Source of the DNA: Ignavibacteriales bacterium
Lineage (GTDB): Bacteria > Bacteroidota > Ignavibacteria > UBA10030
Direction: 5' to 3'
Assembly: GCA_026390575.1 (NCBI GenBank)
Contig: JAPLFR010000015.1
Coordinates: 295,101 to 359,100 of the forward strand
DNA: 64,000 nucleotides
Part shown: in pieces, positions 9,514 to 19,068 of the stretch
Position numbering within the stretch: the stretch's first letter is position 1
How the letters are laid out: each line of letters opens with the position of its first letter
Position numbers and translations under genes: made by a program
Notes under the pieces: generated by a model
Databases searched by the model: none
What the model saw: the letters and a program-made list of their open reading frames with translations, nothing else
What the model was told of the DNA's origin: nothing

Positions 9514-10518
9514 GTGGCAACGAAAATAAAACCAGCTGACGATGTTGGATCTATCAAACGGCTCACAAAGGCGTACGCAGACCTGCGGACAGAAATCGGC
9601 AAAGTGATTGTCGGTCAAGACACAATCATTGAGCATCTCTTTATCACACTCCTCTCTCGCGGGCATTGCCTGCTCATCGGCGTACCGGGGTTAGCGAAAA
9701 CACTTCTCATTAAAACGTTGGCACAGGCGCTGGAATTAAAATTCAGCCGTATTCAATTCACACCCGATTTAATGCCGAGCGATATAACCGGGACGGAAAT
9801 TATTGAAGAGAATGTTTCCACCAGGACAAAGGCATTTAAATTTATCCATGGACCGGTGTTTGCAAACATTATTCTTGCCGATGAAATCAACCGCACACCG
9901 CCAAAGACACAAGCCGCTCTGTTAGAAGCAATGCAGGAACATCACGTAACGGCTGCCGGAGAAATGTACGTGCTGGATGAACCGTTTTTCGTTCTCGCCA
10001 CGCAAAATCCGATTGAACAAGAAGGAACGTACCCGTTGCCTGAAGCCCAGCTCGATCGGTTTATGCTCAATCTCTGGCTGGACTATCCGTCGTTTGCGGA
10101 AGAAGTTCAAATTGTTAAAACGACAACAAGCAGATATGATGCGTCGGTAGATCACGTTCTTTCTGCCGGCGATATCGTTGAGTTTCAAAATCTTGTGCGC
10201 GGTGTGCCGGTTGCAGACAACGTCATTCAATTTGCCGTTCGGTTAGCAGACCGCACGCGGCCATCCTCGTCAGAGGCACCTGCATACATTAAAAATTGGA
10301 TTCGATGGGGTGCCGGTCCGCGCGCATCGCAATATTTAATTCTTGGCGCTAAATCGCGCGCAATTCTTCATGGACGTTTCACACCAGACATCGAAGATGT
10401 CAAAGCGATTGCCGGACCCGTGCTGCGTCATCGTCTTGTGACAAGTTTCAATGCAGAGGCAGAAGGTGTTTCGGCAATCCAGATTGTAGAAAAATTAGTT
10501 CAAGATGCAAAGTCTTAA
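9514..10518 (+). CDS. MoxR family AAA+ ATPase
   Basis: 334 aa. Walker A GVPGLAKT is at residues 56-63, Walker B IILADE near 119-124, followed by INRTPPKTQAALLEAMQEH and the sensor region ATQNPIEQEGTYPLPEAQLDRF, all diagnostic of MoxR. These are cytoplasmic chaperone-like ATPases that work with VWA-domain proteins. Start is GTG at 9514; the overlapping ATG at 9512 closes after five codons. A VWA membrane protein lies at 14814, separated by two protease genes; the DUF58 gene that often joins MoxR and VWA is not present. Substrate unknown. Confidence 0.92.
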   Translation: MATKIKPADDVGSIKRLTKAYADLRTEIGKVIVGQDTIIEHLFITLLSRGHCLLIGVPGLAKTLLIKTLAQALELKFSRIQFTPDLMPSDITGTEIIEENVSTRTKAFKFIHGPVFANIILADEINRTPPKTQAALLEAMQEHHVTAAGEMYVLDEPFFVLATQNPIEQEGTYPLPEAQLDRFMLNLWLDYPSFAEEVQIVKTTTSRYDASVDHVLSAGDIVEFQNLVRGVPVADNVIQFAVRLADRTRPSSSEAPAYIKNWIRWGAGPRASQYLILGAKSRAILHGRFTPDIEDVKAIAGPVLRHRLVTSFNAEAEGVSAIQIVEKLVQDAKS

Positions 10519-10530
10519 CTGAAGAGTTGA

Positions 10531-12681
10531 TTGCGAAACAAAGTGAAAACACAGATAAAAAATCAAATGCAGATAGCATTCTGTGTGATACTGTTGCTTT
10601 CAGATGTTGCTGGTGCACAGTCCTCTTCTTTGCAGCGCACGTGGGTGTTCTTCCGCGATAAAGGAGCAATCAATCTTCAATCAGCCACTCCCGCTCTTCT
10701 TGGTATCTCCGAACGGGCACTCAAGCGCCGGGCAAAAGTGATTTCTCCACATCGTCTTATTGACCAACTTGATCTCCCCGTTGCGCAAGAATATCTGAAC
10801 CAGCTCCGTACGCTTGGTGTTACTGTTCACAGTCTATCGCGTTGGTTGAATGCTGCCTCAGTCGAAGCAGCACCGTCACAGGTATCTCTTCTAAGAGCTC
10901 AACCATTTGTTGCATCGGTCATGCAGGTTATGGTGCAGAAGCGTTCGAACCCGGAAACGAATTACGAGCAGCAGCCATTCCAGAAGACAAATGTCGATGG
11001 AATAAACTATGGTCCTTCGCTTACCCAGCATACACGGTCAAAAGTTGTTGATGTCCATGCACTCGGAATTAATGGTACGGGTGTTCTGCTTGGTATGGAC
11101 GATGATGGTTTTAATTACCACACCACACATGCTGCATTGAAAAATCTTCCTGTTGTAGCTGAGTATGATTTTGTCCAACGCGACAGCAATACTTCAATCG
11201 CGCCAGGAGAATTTTCCAGTCAAGGAAATCACGGAGAGGCAACCCTTTCGATCGCGGCAGGCTTTCAAAACGGAAACATGATCGGTGCTGCCTATGGTGT
11301 TTCTGTTCTTCTCGCAAAAACGGAAATCGACAGCGTCGAAATTACACTCGAAGAAGATAATTACGTCGAAGCCCTCGAGTGGATGGAACGTCTCGGCGTC
11401 GATATCATTTCAACATCGCTCGGCTATGATGATTTTGATCCAGCTGGAATTTATAATGCCGGTGATATTGTCTATCAGATGAAGGATGGGCGTACGGGTA
11501 CAACATCTCTTGCCGGATTAATCGCGGCGCGTAAAGGAGTTCTGTTATTGTCGGCGATGGGAAATGAAGGTTGGACGAAAACCGATACAATTATCCAGCG
11601 CAATATCAATGGTACTGTTGTTAAAATTGTATGGGGTTCCAAACCCGGAACTGGATCGATTTTGACTCCAGCGGATGCAGACAGCATTGTATCGGTGGGA
11701 GCGACCGATGCGTCTGGTATGCTGACAAGCTTTAGTTCGACCGGTCCCACTGCCGATGGCCGCATAAAACCGGAGGTAGTAAATCAAGGCTCGTCCGTCT
11801 ATTTTGCAAGCGGATCAACGAACGCTATTTCTGTCGGAGCCGGCACTTCCTTTTCTACACCATTAACCGCAGGTGCAGCTGCGCTTGTTCTTTCTGCCCA
11901 TCCGGATTTGACGCCGATGCAAGTGCGGGAAGCGCTCATGAACACTGCACAACGAGATATTATGAATGATAGTAGAATTGGTTCGCTCTCATATCCAAAT
12001 AATTACTATGGTTCGGGATATGTCAATGCGCTTGATGCCGTTTTATATTGGGGACTGGTTTTTAGTAATCGTCCAACGATCACTGCAAATGATACCGCAT
12101 ATATTGTTTCAACAAAAATTAAATCAAAGACATCACTCATAGCGGACTCTTTGTTTTTATTTTATAAGAAAGCATCAGCAGGAACATACCAACGTGTTGC
12201 GCTGAGAGCAACCGGAACTACCGATGAATATGACGCTTTTGTGATGAAGGCAGAGATCGATTCGACCTCGATAGGATATTTTTCTGCGCGGGATAATTCT
12301 GGATCGACTCGAAAAAATCCATTTGACGCTCCTGATGAATTATTTAGTCTAAATCCCAAAAACGATACATCAAAGGTCGTATCGCAAACACCGAATGGTA
12401 TTCCCTCAAAATATGTTCTCCGTAATTTTCCGAATCCTTTTAATCCTTCCACAACACTTCTTGTTGATATGCCGAATAGCGAAGAAGCGGAGATTGCGGT
12501 GTTTAATATTATGGGGCAATTGATAAGGACACTTTTCCGCGGTGTTCTCCAATCAGGAACCCAGCAGTACCGGTGGAATGGAGTCGATGAACGCGGCATG
12601 TCGGTAGCAGCAGGAATGTATATCGCGCGCTTGAAAACGAAATCAAACATACTTTCAACAAAATTGATTTTGTTGAAGTAA
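10531..12681 (+). CDS. Subtilisin-family (S8) serine protease with T9SS sorting domain
   Basis: 716 aa. An N-terminal signal peptide (ends near DVAGAQ) is followed by a propeptide-like region containing LGISERALKRRAK and a peptidase S8 domain. Catalytic residues can be read as Asp191 (GMDDDGF), His234 (NHGEAT) and Ser440 (GTSFSTP), with oxyanion Asn345. The last ~85 residues (NFPNPFNPSTT, later GMYIARLKT and a terminal KLILLK) form a type A T9SS C-terminal sorting domain, so the enzyme is exported to the surface or released. Start TTG 10531 is chosen because it supplies the basic N-region; ATG 10567 would give a signal peptide without it. It is a paralogue of the next gene. Confidence 0.9.
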   Translation: MRNKVKTQIKNQMQIAFCVILLLSDVAGAQSSSLQRTWVFFRDKGAINLQSATPALLGISERALKRRAKVISPHRLIDQLDLPVAQEYLNQLRTLGVTVHSLSRWLNAASVEAAPSQVSLLRAQPFVASVMQVMVQKRSNPETNYEQQPFQKTNVDGINYGPSLTQHTRSKVVDVHALGINGTGVLLGMDDDGFNYHTTHAALKNLPVVAEYDFVQRDSNTSIAPGEFSSQGNHGEATLSIAAGFQNGNMIGAAYGVSVLLAKTEIDSVEITLEEDNYVEALEWMERLGVDIISTSLGYDDFDPAGIYNAGDIVYQMKDGRTGTTSLAGLIAARKGVLLLSAMGNEGWTKTDTIIQRNINGTVVKIVWGSKPGTGSILTPADADSIVSVGATDASGMLTSFSSTGPTADGRIKPEVVNQGSSVYFASGSTNAISVGAGTSFSTPLTAGAAALVLSAHPDLTPMQVREALMNTAQRDIMNDSRIGSLSYPNNYYGSGYVNALDAVLYWGLVFSNRPTITANDTAYIVSTKIKSKTSLIADSLFLFYKKASAGTYQRVALRATGTTDEYDAFVMKAEIDSTSIGYFSARDNSGSTRKNPFDAPDELFSLNPKNDTSKVVSQTPNGIPSKYVLRNFPNPFNPSTTLLVDMPNSEEAEIAVFNIMGQLIRTLFRGVLQSGTQQYRWNGVDERGMSVAAGMYIARLKTKSNILSTKLILLK

Positions 12682-12689
12682 TAAATCCG

Positions 12690-14804
12690 ATGATCTCTTC
12701 CCAGCACATCAGGATTGCAATTATGACTGTCTCGCTTTTATTCTGTCATGGAGAAGCGCAGATAAATCAAACCAGGTCATATTGGATTATTCTCCGGACG
12801 CCGAAGTCACCAATGTCGAATTTGCAATCCCAAAAGACTGCCCAATCATTAGGTATTACAGAACGTGCGCTCAATCGGCGCGCGAAATCTCTTCCTCCTG
12901 TTAGGCTGATTGATGAACTTGATGTTCCAATTTCGGAAGCTGTCCTATCTCAAATCAAACAAACGGGAGTCAAGATACGAACAGTATCACGATGGTTGAA
13001 CGCTGTGTCGGTCGAAGCGTCACTGCAGCAATGCCAAATGCTCAATGCCTTGCCTGTGGTTTCTCAAATAGAACACGTGGTGCAATTTCAACACTTACAA
13101 CCGCTGCCATCATCAATGCCGCTGCTCCCCCTTGAGAAATTATCGGGAGTACAGAGAATAAACTATGGGTCATCAGCAACACAACTCACCAATATGAAAG
13201 CTGTTGATCTTCATGCTCTTGGTGTAAATGGTACTGGTGTTCTTATCGGTATGCTGGATGATGGATTCAATAATTACAGATTGCATGCGGCATTAAAAAA
13301 CGTACAAGTGATTGCGACACATGACTTTATTCATAACATCGATGATGTTTCGCTCCAACCATGGGAAGTCACGACAAGTCCAGGTCAAGGAGATCACGGT
13401 GCAGGCACGTTGTCCGCTATCGGCGGATTTGATAACGGGCATATGATAGGTGCTGCGTTCGGTGCTGCGTTTCTTCTTGCAAAGACTGAAATGGACAGTA
13501 GCGGAACCACGGCCGATTTCAACAGCGAAGAAGATACGTACATAGCGGCTCTCGAATGGGCAGAACGTCTTGGTGCTGATATTACATCGTCTTCCCTCGG
13601 GTATAAGAAGTTCGTATCAACGCCGACCTATACAAATACCGATATGAACGGAAGAACAACAAAAGTTGCTCGGGCTGCAGTGATTGCAGCACGAAAAGGT
13701 GTGCTCGTTGTTACAGCAATGGGAAATTCAGGATATATCAGTGGATATAGTAACCAGTCGCAACGGGCAGATACGACACTCGAATCTCCTGCCGACGCTG
13801 ACAGTATCATCTCGGTAGGTGCAACATCATCGGATGGTGAACTTGCGGTGTTCAGCGGATGTGGCCCGACTGCTGATGGCCGAATCAAACCGGAACTCGT
13901 TGCACAAGGCATGGGAGTGTATTGGGCTGACGGGTCAACCACGACTGGGTATTATTATGCTTCAGGTACTTCTTGTGCGACGCCATTAATTGCCGGTGCA
14001 GCGGCGTTAATACTTTCTGCTCATCCCCAAATGACGAATATGCAAGTGCGGGATGCGTTGATGAGAACGACAAGTCAGAGAAAAGATGGGACATCTGAAA
14101 CTGCCACGTATCCAAATAATTATTACGGCAGTGGTTTTGTGGATGTGAATGCTGCTGCATTGTCCTTGGGCCCGGTATTCAGCAACAGACCAATGGTGAC
14201 GAAAACCGATTCTTCCTATCAAATCACTATTTGGATCAAACAGAATGGTTCTGTTCGTATGGATTCTGTCTTCCTCTATTTCAAACAACCATGGGACGCA
14301 ACGTTCAAACTTGCAAAGTTCATTCCGGCAACAAGTAATGACGAGTATTTCATGACACTTCCTTTCACTGAACTGAATTCTACAGCTGTCGGATATGTCA
14401 CCGCACGGGATCAATCAGGTGTTACTTGGAGGGCGCCATCGGGTGCTCCAACCGATTATTTTTCTCTTGAGCCGACACCAGATAGTTTGATCGAAAGATT
14501 TCCTATTCCAAATGGAGAAGTAGTACCTACTCAGTACAAACTTTATCAGAATTATCCCAATCCATTTAACAGTTCCACTCTCATTATGTTTGAAGTACCT
14601 GAACCAACGAATGTAGAATTGGAAGTCTTTAATCTTCTTGGTCAGCGTGTTAAAAATATTTTTCAAGGTGCAGTAAGTACACAAGGAACGAAACATTGGG
14701 ATGGAACAGATAATGATGGACGCCAAGTTGCATCTGGAATATATTTTGCTCGCCTGAAAACACCGAACGCGATACGTTCGATCAAAATATTGTATCTCAA
14801 GTAA
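12690..14804 (+). CDS. Second S8 serine protease with T9SS sorting domain
   Basis: 704 aa, tandem paralogue of the preceding protease with the same layout: signal peptide ending near GEAQ, propeptide (LGITERALNRRAK), S8 domain with Asp190 (GMLDDGF), His236 (DHGAGT), Asn346 and Ser428 (GTSCATP), then a T9SS sorting domain (NYPNPFNSST, GIYFARLKT, terminal KILYLK). It starts 8 bases after its paralogue, so the two are co-transcribed. The two have diverged clearly outside the motifs, suggesting an old duplication and perhaps different substrates. Surface or extracellular proteolysis is the likely role. Confidence 0.9.
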   Translation: MISSQHIRIAIMTVSLLFCHGEAQINQTRSYWIILRTPKSPMSNLQSQKTAQSLGITERALNRRAKSLPPVRLIDELDVPISEAVLSQIKQTGVKIRTVSRWLNAVSVEASLQQCQMLNALPVVSQIEHVVQFQHLQPLPSSMPLLPLEKLSGVQRINYGSSATQLTNMKAVDLHALGVNGTGVLIGMLDDGFNNYRLHAALKNVQVIATHDFIHNIDDVSLQPWEVTTSPGQGDHGAGTLSAIGGFDNGHMIGAAFGAAFLLAKTEMDSSGTTADFNSEEDTYIAALEWAERLGADITSSSLGYKKFVSTPTYTNTDMNGRTTKVARAAVIAARKGVLVVTAMGNSGYISGYSNQSQRADTTLESPADADSIISVGATSSDGELAVFSGCGPTADGRIKPELVAQGMGVYWADGSTTTGYYYASGTSCATPLIAGAAALILSAHPQMTNMQVRDALMRTTSQRKDGTSETATYPNNYYGSGFVDVNAAALSLGPVFSNRPMVTKTDSSYQITIWIKQNGSVRMDSVFLYFKQPWDATFKLAKFIPATSNDEYFMTLPFTELNSTAVGYVTARDQSGVTWRAPSGAPTDYFSLEPTPDSLIERFPIPNGEVVPTQYKLYQNYPNPFNSSTLIMFEVPEPTNVELEVFNLLGQRVKNIFQGAVSTQGTKHWDGTDNDGRQVASGIYFARLKTPNAIRSIKILYLK

Positions 14805-14813
14805 GTACTGCAA

Positions 14814-16979
14814 ATGCCGGAGCTTCATCTTTCCATTCTCTTCCGTTTTGTTTTACTTCTGCTTGCCGCTGTGTGTTCCATTCTGTTGTCGTTATTTGTG
14901 TATCGTAGTACGGTGCCGCCTGTCTCATCTGCAAAACGGTACGGTCTCATTTCTCTCCGTAGTATCGGATTGTTTTTATTATTTCTTCTTCTTGGCGAGC
15001 CGCTGCTTTCACTCGTTACTCGTTCTGTCGATAAGCCCATTGTTGCGATACTGGTGGATAATTCTCAGAGCATGGCAATAACAGACCGTACAGGGCGGCG
15101 TGATGAAACAGTAAAATCAATTCTAGGGTATGATGTTTGGAAACACATCAGCCAAGATGGAAGATTGATATATTCGCTCTTCGATGTAAAAGCCAGAAGT
15201 CTCGCAGCTATTACCGATGATTCGTTGACATTTAAAGGTGAAGGGACCGATATAGCTGAAGCCTTGAAATCGAAAAAACAGACTTCTGTATCATCCAACC
15301 TGCAAGCCGTTGTGTTAATCACAGATGGCAATTCAACCATTGGGATGAATCCATTGTATGAAGCAGAAGCATTGGGTGTGCCGGTGTTCACCGTTGGTGT
15401 TGGCGATACAATCGAGCAGAGAGATCTTCTCATCCGAAAAACGCTGACGAATGAGATTACATACGCTGGAATCAAATTACCTGTCAATGTAACGGTGCAC
15501 AGCTCTGGATTCGGCGGCGAGCGAGTGCAGGTATCACTTCGTGACGGTGCAACACTGCTTGATGAGAAGTCGTTGACATTAGAAAGTGGTACACGTGATT
15601 ATCTTGTTCCGCTCTCGTTCATAACGGAAAAAGAGGGGATGCAGAAATTTACGGCAGAGGTTTCGAGTCTTCCGGGAGAACTCACGCCGCAAAATAATCG
15701 TATGAATTTCTTCGTCAAGGTTTTAAAGAACAAGTTGCGCGTGGCATTGATTGCCGGTGCACCAAGTCAGGATGAAGCGTTTATCCGGCGTGCAATGGCG
15801 AGTGACAAGAATGTCGAACTCATGCCGTTCATTGAGGAGAACGATGGACAATTTCATGAAAACACTTTGAATGCCGAAGCGCTGAAAACGGTTGATTGTA
15901 TTGTGCTTGTTGGATTCCCGACAGAGCACAGTCTTCCGCGCAGTTTGCAAGCGATTTTAGATGCTGCGGATGCAGGGAAACCGTTTTTCATACTCTTGAG
16001 CAGAACAATTGAACTTGGAAAACTGCACACACTGGATCCGCTCTTACCGTTTAGTGTAGAAAGCGCTATAAGCAATGAGCTTCAAATCTTTGCCGCGATT
16101 CCAGAAACGCAGCGGAATAACCCGATCCTGAAAATTGGCAATACTATCAACACCGTTGGGTTCTGGTCCAAACTTCCACCTGTGTTCCGCCAACAAGGGA
16201 ACTTCCGTTCGAAGATCGAATCGGAGGTGCTTGCCACTGTTCGATTACAATCGATGCCGCTGACTGACCCATTTATTGTAGTAAGGAATGTGAACAAAAG
16301 GAAATCTCTCGCAGTGCTCGGGTATGGTGTATGGCGTTGGAACATGTTGTCAGATGCTGGAAGCGGAGCAGAACTGATGCTTGAGCATTTTATCAGCAAC
16401 GCAATTCGCTGGTTGACAACACAGGAAGATTCGCGCAGGATTCGAGTGCAATCATCAAAGCATAGTTACACAACGCAGGATGCGGTTGAGTTCATGGCTC
16501 AAGTGTATGATGACAATTTTCAGCCGCTGGATGAAGCTCAGATAGAAGTGCGCGTCAGGCATGAAAGTGAGACAAGTTCGATAGTATTGGACGCACTTGG
16601 CAGCGGTCAATATCAGGGTGCGTTTGAATCTTTGCAGGAAGGCGAATATAAATTTACAGCAACAGTGATGGTGAACGGGGCGGCAATTGGCAGTGATCAA
16701 GGCACATTCTCTGTCGGCGGTCAAAACGCAGAATTTCTTGAGACACGAATGAATAAACCATTGCTTCAACAGATTGCCGCACAGACAGGCGGACGGTATT
16801 ACGAGAGCAATAATTTAGGGTCGCTTGATCATGATGTGACAACGATGCCAAATTTCAAATCGCATGATGTAAGCAAGTCGGCAGAAATTGAAATCTGGAA
16901 TTCCCGATGGATGCTTGCACTTGTTATCTTAGTCTTTGCGCTCGAATGGTTTTTGAGAAAACGGAATGGAATGTTATGA
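14814..16979 (+). CDS. Membrane-anchored VWA-domain protein
   Basis: 721 aa. Two N-terminal membrane helices (about residues 8-28 and 42-62), then a von Willebrand A fold whose metal site motif DxSxS is seen in ILVDNSQSMA and whose later strand is VVLITDGNS; a long extracytoplasmic region follows, and a final helix (WMLALVILVFALEWFL) lies near the C-terminus. This layout matches the BatA/CglB-like membrane proteins encoded beside MoxR ATPases. It begins 9 bases after the second protease gene, so the MoxR gene, both proteases and this gene look like one transcription unit. Function is inferred from the MoxR-VWA pairing; the partner protein is unknown. Confidence 0.8.
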   Translation: MPELHLSILFRFVLLLLAAVCSILLSLFVYRSTVPPVSSAKRYGLISLRSIGLFLLFLLLGEPLLSLVTRSVDKPIVAILVDNSQSMAITDRTGRRDETVKSILGYDVWKHISQDGRLIYSLFDVKARSLAAITDDSLTFKGEGTDIAEALKSKKQTSVSSNLQAVVLITDGNSTIGMNPLYEAEALGVPVFTVGVGDTIEQRDLLIRKTLTNEITYAGIKLPVNVTVHSSGFGGERVQVSLRDGATLLDEKSLTLESGTRDYLVPLSFITEKEGMQKFTAEVSSLPGELTPQNNRMNFFVKVLKNKLRVALIAGAPSQDEAFIRRAMASDKNVELMPFIEENDGQFHENTLNAEALKTVDCIVLVGFPTEHSLPRSLQAILDAADAGKPFFILLSRTIELGKLHTLDPLLPFSVESAISNELQIFAAIPETQRNNPILKIGNTINTVGFWSKLPPVFRQQGNFRSKIESEVLATVRLQSMPLTDPFIVVRNVNKRKSLAVLGYGVWRWNMLSDAGSGAELMLEHFISNAIRWLTTQEDSRRIRVQSSKHSYTTQDAVEFMAQVYDDNFQPLDEAQIEVRVRHESETSSIVLDALGSGQYQGAFESLQEGEYKFTATVMVNGAAIGSDQGTFSVGGQNAEFLETRMNKPLLQQIAAQTGGRYYESNNLGSLDHDVTTMPNFKSHDVSKSAEIEIWNSRWMLALVILVFALEWFLRKRNGML

Positions 16980-17025
16980 GAGAGAGAATACCTCAGAACG
17001 CAAAAATGCAATTATCGTTTACTTC

Positions 17026-18267
17026 ATGAATATTTCGGTCTTTACGCTTGCAGTGGTTTTTGTTCTTATCGCAATTCGGCAAATTGGAAACATCCGGCTT
17101 CAGATCTGGCAAGTAATGACGTTGGGATCTGGAATAGTGCTTCTTACCGGACAGATTGCTCCATTCGACGCTCTCCGTGCGATGAACTTTGACGTGATGA
17201 TTTTTTTGTTTGGAATGTTTATTATCGGACAGGCGCTGGAAGAAAGCGGATATCTCGCGCATGCGGCGTACAAATATTTCAAACGAGCGCACTCTGTTGA
17301 TTCTCTCATACTGTTTATTATATTTGGTTTCGGCGGTGCTTCCGCTCTTCTCATGAACGATACACTTGCCATCATCGGAACACCAGTGGTGCTTCTCCTT
17401 GCCCGAAAACATGAAATGTCGCCGAAACTTCTGCTGTTGGCGCTTGCGTTCTCTGTCACGATCGGAAGTGTTGTAAGCCCAATCGGTAATCCGCAAAACC
17501 TGCTTATTGCGCTCAACGGAAAAATTGGTGATCCGTTTGGTACGTTTTTCCGATGGCTGTTCATTCCTACAGTTCTTAACTTATGTATTGCGTATATCTT
17601 GCTCAAGCTTTTCTACAGAAGCGACTTTCATGATGTACCGCTCAAATATTCGCAGGAACCGATTCGGAATCAAGAACTTGCGTTTCTATCAAAATTTTCA
17701 TTTCAAATTGTTGCAATGTTGATTGCACTGAAAATACTGTCAGTCGTTCTTCGATTCGACATTGAATTTCGCTTAACCTACATCGCACTGGCTTCTGCAT
17801 TGCCAATTCTCATAGGAAGTAAGCAGCGGTGGATCATCATGAGAAAGATTGATTGGCATACGCTACTATTTTTCGCATCGATGTTTGTGCTGATGGATTC
17901 GGTTTGGAAATCTGGATTCTTTCAACATATTCTTGCAGAAAGCAAACAAGACGTTACCTCGACAGGGATGATATTAAGCGTAAGCATTGTGTTCAGCCAG
18001 CTCATTTCGAACGTGCCCCTGGTGGCACTATATCAGCCAATGCTCATACATGCAGGTACAATGACAAAGGGGTTCATGGCGCTGGCAGCAGGCAGTACAA
18101 TTGCTGGTAATCTTTTTATTCTTGGCGCGGCAAGTAATATAATAATTATTCAAAATGCCGAAAAGAAATCTCACCATACAATTACATTCTGGGATTTTGC
18201 AAAAATCGGTATTCCATTGACCATGCTGAATACTGCAGTATACTGGCTGTTTCTATCCGTACTCTGA
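17026..18267 (+). CDS. SLC13/ArsB-NhaD superfamily permease
   Basis: About 413 aa from ATG 17026 (an upstream in-frame ATG at 16966 would overlap the VWA gene and add a polar tail). It contains some ten to eleven hydrophobic segments. The two re-entrant motifs of the ion transporter superfamily are visible: GGASALLMNDTLAIIGTPV and, later, SQLISNVPLVALYQP, together with SVVSPIGNPQNLL, the conserved SPIGNPQN sodium/anion loop. Such proteins are Na+/H+ antiporters, arsenite exporters or dicarboxylate/sulfate carriers; I cannot choose from sequence alone. No arsenic or sulfate genes are adjacent. Confidence 0.82.
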   Translation: MNISVFTLAVVFVLIAIRQIGNIRLQIWQVMTLGSGIVLLTGQIAPFDALRAMNFDVMIFLFGMFIIGQALEESGYLAHAAYKYFKRAHSVDSLILFIIFGFGGASALLMNDTLAIIGTPVVLLLARKHEMSPKLLLLALAFSVTIGSVVSPIGNPQNLLIALNGKIGDPFGTFFRWLFIPTVLNLCIAYILLKLFYRSDFHDVPLKYSQEPIRNQELAFLSKFSFQIVAMLIALKILSVVLRFDIEFRLTYIALASALPILIGSKQRWIIMRKIDWHTLLFFASMFVLMDSVWKSGFFQHILAESKQDVTSTGMILSVSIVFSQLISNVPLVALYQPMLIHAGTMTKGFMALAAGSTIAGNLFILGAASNIIIIQNAEKKSHHTITFWDFAKIGIPLTMLNTAVYWLFLSVL

Positions 18268-18292
18268 ATTCGTCTTTTGAGGAGAAGAACAC

Positions 18293-18315
18293 GTGCCGTC
18301 GTACGGACTTTTTCC
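18293..18315 (+). terminator. Weak possible terminator
   Basis: CCGT-CGT-ACGG short hairpin followed by AC and five T. The stem is only four pairs, so this is a tentative call supported by its place just after the permease gene. Confidence 0.3.
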
Positions 18316-18362
18316 TATATTGTGTACTATGTAAGTGAACGATTAAGCGAAAAAGGGAATTC

Positions 18363-18956
18363 ATGAATCAGGTATGCTCTGTGGGATTGCTCTGCGGGAT
18401 TATTATTTTATTTCCGATTGGTCAAGTACAATCACAAATCACTACTGAAATAAACGCGGGGTCTTCGCTCTATTTTGACAATCTGAACTCTCAACCCGTT
18501 CGTCAGCACCATCCATGGTGGGTAAATCTCGGCGCTGGCCCGGCTTTAGTTGGCAAAACTTTTGCGATGAATGGCGGTATGGTATACTGTTATCAATTTG
18601 ACCGAAGCATTATGAGTGCACGAATGCTTGGCGTGACAAATAATAATCCAACCGTGCAAAAGGTTGATCAGTCATATACAATCTACAAAATGGCAGACTA
18701 TGGAATTCTTTACGGACCCATTTGGCAAATGGATTACGGTTATGTCTCTGTTGGTGCCGGCCTTGGATTGGTGCGCGCAGCATACGAGACTCAAACCGAT
18801 ATTACGACGAATACAAGCATCAGTGTACCGGTTGAAGCGCAATGGTTCTGGCGTTTCACTGCGTACGCCGGACTTGGTGTGTATACGTATGCAAGCTTAA
18901 ATTTTGAAAAGCAGTTCTATGGCGTGATGGTGTGCGCTCAACTCGGAGCTTGGTGA
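18363..18956 (+). CDS. Predicted small outer-membrane protein, unknown function
   Basis: 197 aa with a clear signal peptide (MNQVCSVGLLCGIIILFPIG, cleavage near VQSQ). The mature part alternates hydrophobic and polar residues with many aromatic and glycine positions (WWVNLGAGPALVGKTF, YGYVSVGAGLGLVRAAY, FTAYAGLGVYTYASLNF), a pattern typical of an eight-stranded outer-membrane beta barrel. No family recognised. The next gene is LptD-like, so an envelope role is plausible, but nothing specific can be claimed. Confidence 0.7.
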   Translation: MNQVCSVGLLCGIIILFPIGQVQSQITTEINAGSSLYFDNLNSQPVRQHHPWWVNLGAGPALVGKTFAMNGGMVYCYQFDRSIMSARMLGVTNNNPTVQKVDQSYTIYKMADYGILYGPIWQMDYGYVSVGAGLGLVRAAYETQTDITTNTSISVPVEAQWFWRFTAYAGLGVYTYASLNFEKQFYGVMVCAQLGAW

Positions 18957-19068
18957 ATGGCGATAGCCATCATAGTTATCAATCATCTCTGTTGATGAAG
19001 AATACGATGCAACCAACGATACACCATCCAATGCACTTCTCTGCATTTTTTTCTATCTTAATTTTACT

